Below are positions 6,363 to 11,251 of a DNA stretch of 11,251 nt, one piece after another; positions within the stretch are counted from its first letter, which is position 1; each line of letters starts with the position of its first letter. A program made the translations under genes and the position numbers. Below the pieces are notes generated by a model. The model did no database searches, had not been told where the DNA came from, and saw nothing but the letters and a program-made list of their open reading frames with translations. The DNA is from Candidatus Sulfotelmatobacter sp. (GTDB lineage: Bacteria > Acidobacteriota > Terriglobia > Terriglobales > Acidobacteriaceae), in assembly GCA_030037515.1 (NCBI GenBank), contig JASHRE010000251.1:1-11251 (forward strand). Reading direction: 5' to 3'.

Positions 6363-7004
6363 ATGGCTGTTATTGTGATTGGGGGGCACTCGCGCAGCGT
6401 GGGCAAAACCAGCGTTGTCGCCGGATTGATCTCGGCACTGAGCGGTTTTGAGTGGACAGCGATCAAAATTACGCAATACGGGCATGGTATTTGTTCCGCG
6501 AATGGCGAAGCCTGCGACTGCGCGACCGGGGATCACTCCTGGGCGATTTCGGAAGAGAGTGATCGTTCGGGGGAGTCGGACACTTCGCGCTTTCTGGTGG
6601 CAGGGGCAACGCGGGCGCTGTGGGTGCGAACCGAACAGGGAGGGCTCGCCCCGGCAATGCCTTCCCTGCGTGTGAAAATTCTCAATGCTGCGAATGTCAT
6701 TATCGAATCCAACAGCGTGCTGAGGTTCCTGCGGCCCGATTTGTACTTGACCGTGCTCGATCCGGCGATTGCAGATTTTAAAAAGAGCGCTCGGGAATTT
6801 CTGGATCGGGCAAATGCTGTGATCTTGCATCGGACTGGCGAATCGGCATGGCAATCGGTTTCCCTGAAGCCGGTGGCAGACAGGCCGGTCTTTGCGATTT
6901 CACCTCCGCCTTACGTCACGCCGGAGATCGTCGACTTCGTGCGGTCGAAATTGAACGGCTGTTCTCAAAGCGAATTTTCGCGGTCCGTCCCGAGAAAGGC
7001 ATAG
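6363..7004 (+). CDS. BioD/MobB-like P-loop NTPase of unknown function
   Basis: The 213-residue protein opens AVIVIGGHSRSVGKTS: strand, then a nucleotide-binding loop of the form G-x5-GKT (8-16), the spacing seen in BioD/CobQ-type enzymes (GTDTxVGKT), not in classical Walker A proteins (G-x4-GKT). Further along are KITQYGHGIC (35-44), a cysteine cluster C44-x6-C51-x-C53 with His41 and His58 nearby, DTSRFLVAGA (73-82), which resembles the region after the P-loop in MobB, and ANVIIESNS (110-118), a strand ending in Glu115 like the BioD/MobB acidic switch. The fold is therefore probably SIMIBI-class. I cannot name the substrate. It is neither a good BioD (no biotin genes nearby) nor a full MobB. 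Sitting between lpxD and lnt, it may act in envelope or lipid metabolism (inference). The ATG at 6363 has AAGG 5-9 bases upstream. Confidence 0.75.
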   Translation: MAVIVIGGHSRSVGKTSVVAGLISALSGFEWTAIKITQYGHGICSANGEACDCATGDHSWAISEESDRSGESDTSRFLVAGATRALWVRTEQGGLAPAMPSLRVKILNAANVIIESNSVLRFLRPDLYLTVLDPAIADFKKSAREFLDRANAVILHRTGESAWQSVSLKPVADRPVFAISPPPYVTPEIVDFVRSKLNGCSQSEFSRSVPRKA

Positions 7005-7068
7005 ATCCTTTCGCCCCCGCGACTCAGGGTGGCAACGGAAGAGCTAGTAGTAGACCTGAACGATGATT

Positions 7069-7096
7069 AGAACTCACGACTGAGAACCGGGAACTG
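7069..7096. repeat. Degenerate GA(A)CT/GAGAAC repeat in the lnt upstream spacer
   Basis: The 109-bp spacer between the P-loop gene and lnt contains a run of similar short words: GAACTCAC, GACTGAGAAC, CGGGAACTG. They look like a decayed tandem repeat with a unit of 7-9 bp. It lies immediately upstream of the putative lnt -10. I see no terminator-like hairpin with a T-run in the spacer. It may be only biased sequence. Confidence 0.35.
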
Positions 7097-7099
7097 CTC

Positions 7100-7108
7100 T
7101 GCTATCCT
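7100..7108 (+). promoter_or_regulatory. Possible extended -10 promoter of lnt
   Basis: TGCTATCCT matches the extended -10 pattern TGnTAnnnT. Transcription would start about 7114-7116, exactly at the GTG proposed as the lnt start, so the message would be leaderless. No -35 match is visible at 17 bp. The alternative TTG start at 7108 overlaps this box. lnt may also be read through from lpxD. Confidence 0.4.
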
Positions 7109-7113
7109 TGCGC

Positions 7114-8706
7114 GTGCGGCAAATTCACTCCAGCGCCTGGCTTCTGATTCTCCTCTCCGCGGTCCTCCAGGTGCTCATTTTTCCATTGCCCGGCGTCTAC
7201 GTGCTTTCGTGGGTTGCGCTGGCGCCTTTGATCGTCGCTTTACTGCGCGCGCGGCCGGCAGGCGCGCTGGAAATTCCGGGCCTGCTGCGGCTGAGGCCGG
7301 CAAGTCCGCCGCAAGGATTTCTGCTGGGCTACGTCTGCGGCATTCTCTGGTACGCGGGGACCTGTTACTGGGTCTACGGCACGATGCGCAGATACGGCGG
7401 GCTGAATGCGTCGGCCGCCGTGCTCGTGCTGGTTTTGTTTTGTTGCTATCTCGGTCTGTATCACGGCCTGTTTGGATTGCTCATCACGCTGATTGCCCAC
7501 TCACCTCGAGACTATCGGCGAGCGCTGGTGCTGGCGCCGTTTTTCTGGATCGCCGTGGAACTTATGCGCACGCGGGTGACGGGTTTCCCTTGGAACCTCC
7601 TGGGCACGGCGGAGATCAACAACTCAGCCCTGTGCGGCCTGGCAGGCCTGACCGGTGTTTATGGGGTTTCATTCGAAATCGGCCTGGTGAATGTGGCGGT
7701 GGGCGCTGCGTTTTTGATTCCACGGGAAAAACGAATGTCGATGCTCGTCGCGGCGCTTGCGGCTGCTGCAGTTTTGCAAGCTGGAAATCTGGTCGAAGTT
7801 CCGGCGGCGCGGACAACGCGAACGGCGCTGCTGGTGCAGCAGAATGTCCCTGTCTCAGTCGACTGGACGCCGGATTATTTTCAACAGACGCTTAGCGACC
7901 TGGCTGGCTTAACGAAGAAGTCGGTCACGAGCGAGCCAAGCGGGAAATTCGATTTGATCGTCTGGCCGGAGTCGCCAGCACCGTTTTTCACGAACGACGC
8001 TCGCTTTCGCACGGCACTCGCACAGGTCGCGACCGAGACCAAACTGTGGACGGTTACCGGAGCGATCGGAGTCGAGCCGGCCAGTCAGGCGAATGGAACT
8101 TTGTTCAATTCCGCCGCGCTGATTTCGCCATCAGGAGAATGGACTGCGCGTTACGACAAGGTGCATCTAGTGCCTTTCGGAGAATATTTGCCATTTCCGC
8201 GACTGTTCGCTTTTGCCGGAGGTTTAACAAAGGAGGTGGGTCGGTTCGAGCAGGGGACGTCACGCAAACCTCTGAATGCTGGCGGCGAATTGTTAGGAGT
8301 CTTCATCTGCTACGAATCTATATTTCCTGATGAGGTACGCCGGTTCGCGGATCATGGTGCGCAGGTATTCGTGAACATTTCGAATGACGCTTGGTATGGC
8401 GATAGCGGTGCCTACGCGCAGCATTTGAACCAGACGCGCATGCGCGCAATCGAAAACAACCGCTGGCTGCTTAGCGCAACCGACACGGGAGTGACGGCAT
8501 CGATTGATCCGGCCGGAAGAATTGTGGAGCGGCTTCCGCGCAAAGAGCGCGCCGCGCTGGCAGCTCCATACGCTCTAACTTCCGTAACCACCTTCTATAC
8601 CCGGCATGGCGACTGGTTCGCTTACGCGTGTGCGATAATTTCGTTGGGCGCGTTGATTGTGCGGTTTGCGTCGCCCAAGATCCAAAAAAAGGCGCTGTCC
8701 TCATGA
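7114..8706 (+). CDS. lnt: Apolipoprotein N-acyltransferase
   Basis: Lnt is an inner-membrane enzyme that transfers an acyl chain from phospholipid to the free amino group of the lipidated cysteine, the last step of lipoprotein maturation. The 530-residue product fits the family (E. coli 512). The first 230 or so residues are strongly hydrophobic with several membrane helices, including the typical FPWNLLG; the rest is a nitrilase-fold domain with the Glu-Lys-Cys triad: Glu286 in WPESPAPF, Lys349 in YDKVHLVPFGEYLP and Cys399 in ICYESIFPD, followed by NISNDAWYG. A last hydrophobic helix precedes the end. The start is uncertain: GTG 7114 is chosen because a -10-like box lies just upstream; TTG 7108 would add two residues. 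Neither has a Shine-Dalgarno. Its TGA overlaps the prfB ATG (ATGA). The lipoprotein encoded at 4691 would be a substrate. Confidence 0.93.
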   Translation: MRQIHSSAWLLILLSAVLQVLIFPLPGVYVLSWVALAPLIVALLRARPAGALEIPGLLRLRPASPPQGFLLGYVCGILWYAGTCYWVYGTMRRYGGLNASAAVLVLVLFCCYLGLYHGLFGLLITLIAHSPRDYRRALVLAPFFWIAVELMRTRVTGFPWNLLGTAEINNSALCGLAGLTGVYGVSFEIGLVNVAVGAAFLIPREKRMSMLVAALAAAAVLQAGNLVEVPAARTTRTALLVQQNVPVSVDWTPDYFQQTLSDLAGLTKKSVTSEPSGKFDLIVWPESPAPFFTNDARFRTALAQVATETKLWTVTGAIGVEPASQANGTLFNSAALISPSGEWTARYDKVHLVPFGEYLPFPRLFAFAGGLTKEVGRFEQGTSRKPLNAGGELLGVFICYESIFPDEVRRFADHGAQVFVNISNDAWYGDSGAYAQHLNQTRMRAIENNRWLLSATDTGVTASIDPAGRIVERLPRKERAALAAPYALTSVTTFYTRHGDWFAYACAIISLGALIVRFASPKIQKKALSS

Positions 8707-9804
8707 ACCAGGAACTCGAACATCAGTACGAGAAGTTGAGCAAGAAGGTGCACGACCTCCGGGAGTATCTTTGACGCGGGCAAGCTTCGCCCGCAACTAG
8801 CCGACATCGAACAGCAAGCCGCGGATCCGAATCTGTGGTCGAACCCTCAGCGCTCGCAGCAAGTCATGCGTAAGAAGAAGCGGCTGGAGCACGTGCTTTC
8901 GACCGACGCGGACCTGGAACGCCGCACTGGAGAGATTACCACCTACGTGGAACTCGCCAAAGAGGGCGAGAATGTTGATGCCGAACTGCAGCGAGAACTC
9001 GCCTCACTCGGCGATCTCATCGACAAACTCGAAACCGAAACCCTGCTCTCGGGCGAAAATGATGCGCGGAACGCGATTGTGACCATCCATCCTGGCGCGG
9101 GAGGTACCGAGTCGCAGGATTGGGCCGACATGCTGCTCCGCATGTATCTGCGCTGGGCCGAGCGCCAGGGGTTTGAGACCGTTCTCTACGATTACCAACC
9201 AGGCGAAGAAGCCGGGCTGAAATCGGCCACGTTTGTGGTGAATGGCGAATACGCGTTCGGATTATTGCAGAGTGAAATCGGCGTGCACCGTCTGGTGCGA
9301 ATTTCTCCGTTCGATCAGGCAAAGCGTCGGCATACGTCGTTTGCCAGCGTGTTTGTCTCTCCGGAGATCGATGACAGCATCGAAGTCGTCATCAAGCCGG
9401 AGGAGATTCGCGTCGATACGTATCGTTCGAGCGGGAAGGGCGGGCAGCACGTGAATACGACCGACTCGGCAGTGCGGATTACGCACATTCCAACCGGAAT
9501 TGTTGCCAGCTGCCAAAATGAGCGCTCGCAACACAAGAATCGCGATCGTGCCATGAGCATGCTGCGGTCGAAGCTCTACGAATTTGAGATGGAGAAAAAA
9601 CGCGAGGCGACGAAGAAGATCGAGGACTCGAAACTCGATATCGATTTCGGATCGCAGATTCGATCGTATGTGCTGCAACCCTATCGCATGGTGAAAGACC
9701 ATCGAACCAAGGTCGAGGTTGGGGACGTGGATCGCGTGCTCGATGGGGACTTGCAACCGTTCACTCGAGCGTATCTGCTGGCGCGTCGCGGGGAGAAGCA
9801 GTGA
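8703..9804 (+). CDS. prfB: Peptide chain release factor 2, with programmed +1 frameshift
   Basis: RF2 recognises UGA and UAA stop codons and triggers release of the finished protein. The gene starts at ATG 8703, overlapping the lnt stop, and reads 23 codons (MNQELEHQYEKLSKKVHDLREYL) to an in-frame TGA at 8772-8774. Skipping T8772 continues with GAC (Asp24) in the +1 frame to the TGA at 9802-9804, giving 366 residues (E. coli 365). Key motifs are the stop-codon recognition tripeptide SPF (201-203), which identifies RF2 as opposed to RF1 (PAT), and the peptidyl-hydrolysis loop SGKGGQHVN with GGQ at 246-248. SQHKNRDRAM and the C-terminal VGDVDRVLDGDLQPF are also typical. A start at the ATG at 8866 would lose 54 residues of domain 1. 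The encoded frameshift makes synthesis fall when RF2 is abundant. A weak AAGG lies upstream of 8703; translation is probably coupled to lnt. Confidence 0.96.
8760..8775 (+). promoter_or_regulatory. prfB autoregulatory +1 frameshift signal
   Basis: The sequence reads CGG GAG TAT CTT TGA C. GGGAG (8761-8765) is the internal Shine-Dalgarno-like stimulator, placed 3 bases before the slippery CTT (8769-8771), followed by the poor-context stop TGA-C (8772-8775). This matches the known RF2 site of E. coli (AGG GGG TAT CTT TGA C) in order, spacing and slip codon. Low RF2 lets the ribosome pause and slip from CTT to TTT, restoring the long frame. Confidence 0.95.
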
Positions 9805-10466
9805 AAGCGGCATACCCAGAAACCAAAGCACGGAGGGCAAGGAGAGCACAGAGGAATCAGCGCGCGATTCCGCTGGGGCCCAGATTCCTACGCGCGTTCC
9901 AGTTTGCGGCGAAAATGCATTCCGGGCAGGCACGGAAAGCGTCGACGATTCCGTACATCGCGCATCTGCTGGGAGTCGCAGCTTTGGTGCTCGAAGCCGG
10001 CGGAGTTGAAGATCTTGCAATCGCCGCACTTCTGCACGACGTGGTGGAAGACTGCGGCGGAGCAGCGACACTCAACAAAGTTCGCCGACAGTTTGGAAGC
10101 CGCGTGGCGAAAATTGTTGAGGGCTGCACCGATACCGACAAGTATCCGAAGCCGCCCTGGCGCGAGCGCAAGGAAGATTATCTTGAGCACCTGAAGTACG
10201 CCGACGCCGAGACTCGCCTGGTTTCCGCCGCCGATAAGCTGAACAATGTCCGGTCGATCCTGAGCGATTGCCGGGAAATCGGCGAATTTGTCTGGAAGCG
10301 TTTTAGCGGCGGACGTGAGGGCACGTTGTGGTACTACCGAGCTCTACTAGACGAATTTCTCCGCGACCCGCCCAACCGCGTCACGCGCGAACTGGGCCTC
10401 GCAGTACGAGAACTGGAGTCACTGGCGGGGCGGGCGGCCTGTGCGGGAAAATCTACGTATTCGTGA
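9801..10466 (+). CDS. HD-domain protein, small alarmone hydrolase-like
   Basis: The 221-residue product resembles the hydrolase half of RelA/SpoT proteins and Mesh1-type small alarmone hydrolases, which remove pyrophosphate from (p)ppGpp. Motifs in order: GQARKASTIPYIAHL (42-56, with His55), LLHDVVEDCGG (77-87, with His79-Asp80 and Glu83-Asp84), then RLVSAADKLNNVRSI with Asp145. The metal ligands of the family are thus all present; no synthetase, TGS or ACT domain follows. The start is GTG 9801, whose GTGA overlaps the prfB stop and which has GGGGAG 5 bases upstream, a good ribosome site. Residues 1-22 (KAAYPETKARRARRAQRNQRA) are Arg-rich, unlike the family, and come from repeat-like DNA; the conserved domain begins at about residue 26. 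Coupling to prfB suggests a link with translation status (inference). It could instead hydrolyse another nucleotide. Confidence 0.85.
   Translation: MKAAYPETKARRARRAQRNQRAIPLGPRFLRAFQFAAKMHSGQARKASTIPYIAHLLGVAALVLEAGGVEDLAIAALLHDVVEDCGGAATLNKVRRQFGSRVAKIVEGCTDTDKYPKPPWRERKEDYLEHLKYADAETRLVSAADKLNNVRSILSDCREIGEFVWKRFSGGREGTLWYYRALLDEFLRDPPNRVTRELGLAVRELESLAGRAACAGKSTYS
9817..9853. repeat. Intergenic-type 'AGCACGGAGG/AGCACAGAGG' repeat inside a coding start
   Basis: The run from ACCAAAG to AGAGGAA is purine-rich and built of two similar words, AAGCACGGAGGGC and GAGCACAGAGG. It resembles the 'ACCACAGAGGACACGGAG' intergenic repeats of many environmental bacteria (recollection). It lies entirely in the first codons of the HD gene and contributes an Arg-rich N-terminus. 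No inverted partner is found within a few hundred bases, so it looks like a half copy or relic. Confidence 0.45.
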
Positions 10467-10467
10467 T

Positions 10468-11251
10468 ATGCAGCGGATCATCGATCAAGTCCGAGCCTCC
10501 AAGCTGCCCTCGGGCATGATGCAGTTTGCCGCTCGGGGGGCCCTGCAAGTGCCCGCGGCCGAGAATATCGAAATTCTGGTTCATCTCGCGTTGCACAACA
10601 AAGTTTTCGGCGAACTGGCGAAGATGACCTTAGCCGGATGGGACGAAAAGGCTTGCCTGGCCGCAGCTGCCGACCCGCAGACTTCCCCTGAGGTCCTCGA
10701 CTACTTTATCGCTCCCGAAAATCTGCGGCCGAAATTGCTGCCGGCTTTGATTAAAAATCCTGCAGTGCCGGCCAGCGAACTGGTGAAGCTTGCGATTTCG
10801 GGATTGGCAGAGACGATCGACGCTCTGCTCGCGAGTGAGCGCGTACGATCGCTTGTCAGCGTGCTTGAAGCGTTGAAAGCTAATCCATATTTGAAGCCGG
10901 AACAGGCGCAGGAAATCGAAAAATTGACCGCGCCCACGCTCGAAGCCGAAAGGGCAGAAGATGCGACCACCGTTGGCGCTCCGGAGCCAAGGGAGTCTGC
11001 GACTGCAGAAACGGAGACGGGAAGAAACGATTCCATAACCGAGGCCGGCGAACAGAAGGATGAAGAGACGGTTTCAGCTTACATGAAGGAGCATGCTCAC
11101 GAAATTGCCGCCGACGGCAATAAGCCGTTTCAATCGATCGGCGGAGTCGTAGAGTTGCTTGGCTCAGATTACTTTCCCGTCACCCAAGAGGCCGAGCTGA
11201 CGACAGCTGCGGCGAAAACTGCGCCATCCGGAGCGGCAGCCACAGCCGTAT
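10468..11251 (+). CDS. Helical-repeat (LRV/HEAT-like) protein with acidic linker, 3' end outside window
   Basis: I translated an open frame from ATG 10468 to the window edge, 261 codons without a stop. A GTG at 10441 in the same frame could add nine residues; neither start has a clear Shine-Dalgarno, and the ATG lies one base past the HD stop (TGATATG). Residues 1-58 (RIIDQVRASKLPSGMMQFAARGAL through MTLAGW) are helical. Residues 66-150 show irregular repeats of the type xDP/NP-x2-(S/V)P-E-x-L-x2-(L/F): ADPQTSPEVLDYF (68-80), NPAVPASELVKLA (97-109), NPYLKPEQAQEI (139-150). This recalls leucine-rich-repeat-variant or HEAT proteins that bind other proteins. Residues 154-205 form a Glu/Thr/Ala-rich, probably disordered linker, then a second segment begins (ETVSAYMKEHAHEI). 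No signal peptide or catalytic motif is visible. I do not recognise the family; function unknown. It is likely co-transcribed with prfB and the HD gene. Confidence 0.8.
   Translation, partial: MQRIIDQVRASKLPSGMMQFAARGALQVPAAENIEILVHLALHNKVFGELAKMTLAGWDEKACLAAAADPQTSPEVLDYFIAPENLRPKLLPALIKNPAVPASELVKLAISGLAETIDALLASERVRSLVSVLEALKANPYLKPEQAQEIEKLTAPTLEAERAEDATTVGAPEPRESATAETETGRNDSITEAGEQKDEETVSAYMKEHAHEIAADGNKPFQSIGGVVELLGSDYFPVTQEAELTTAAAKTAPSGAAATAV

Noticed and set aside
8772..8774. In-frame TGA early in prfB read as a nonsense mutation or pseudogene
   Set aside because: It sits in the canonical RF2 frameshift context and the +1 frame encodes a full-length, motif-complete RF2.
9262..10071. 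Minus-strand open frame of 269 codons
   Set aside because: It runs antisense across the prfB/HD junction; both plus-strand genes are secure.
1..11251. CRISPR arrays, tRNA/rRNA genes, insertion sequences, phage or toxin-antitoxin genes
   Set aside because: I looked on both strands and saw no regular spacer array, no tRNA-like cloverleaf, no transposase or integrase motif, and no such gene pair.

Overview
The window reads as a stretch of a moderately GC-rich, diderm (lipid A-making) bacterial chromosome. It most resembles the Acidobacteriota, in particular the Koribacter/Terriglobia group. This is inferred from gene styles and could not be confirmed by a search. The pointers are a Ser/Thr kinase fused through one membrane helix to a TolB-like beta-propeller, a Thr/Asn-rich secreted lipoprotein, short intergenic repeats of the 'GGACGCGAAG / CACGAAG' and 'AGCACGGAGG / AGCACAGAGG' kind, and a BioD-like P-loop protein next to lpxD.

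Layout. (1) On the minus strand, 2403 to 1, lies a receptor-type protein kinase open to the window edge. It is missing from a simple ORF listing because it is incomplete. (2) A divergent spacer of 242 bp carries a perfect TATAAT for the kinase, a nested palindromic repeat and a probable promoter for trpE. (3) trpE (plus) converges on a small CsbD-family stress gene (minus) with 8 bp between the stops. (4) A 318-bp spacer holds the csbD Shine-Dalgarno, a nested RNA-hairpin sequence in its leader, and a sigma70-like promoter for (5) a 184-residue lipoprotein of unknown function. (6) A plus-strand run follows: lpxD, a BioD/MobB-like P-loop NTPase, lnt, prfB, an HD-domain alarmone-hydrolase-like protein and a partial helical-repeat protein. 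The junctions lnt/prfB (ATGA), prfB/HD (GTGA) and HD/repeat protein (one base apart) are operon-tight.

How it fits together. lpxD (lipid A acylation) and lnt (lipoprotein N-acylation) are both envelope-lipid functions, and the unexplained NTPase sits between them. prfB encodes release factor 2 and carries the classic autoregulatory +1 frameshift (CTT TGA C after a GGGAG stimulator), so the true gene begins 163 bases upstream of the longest in-frame ATG ORF. The downstream HD protein resembles a single-domain (p)ppGpp hydrolase and is translationally coupled to RF2.

The points most worth a second look are the NTPase with its Cys cluster, the HD gene whose first ~20 codons appear to be made from an intergenic repeat, several -10 elements lying almost on top of start codons (possible leaderless mRNAs), and the unrecognised 3' protein. 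I found no tRNA, rRNA, CRISPR, insertion sequence or phage gene.
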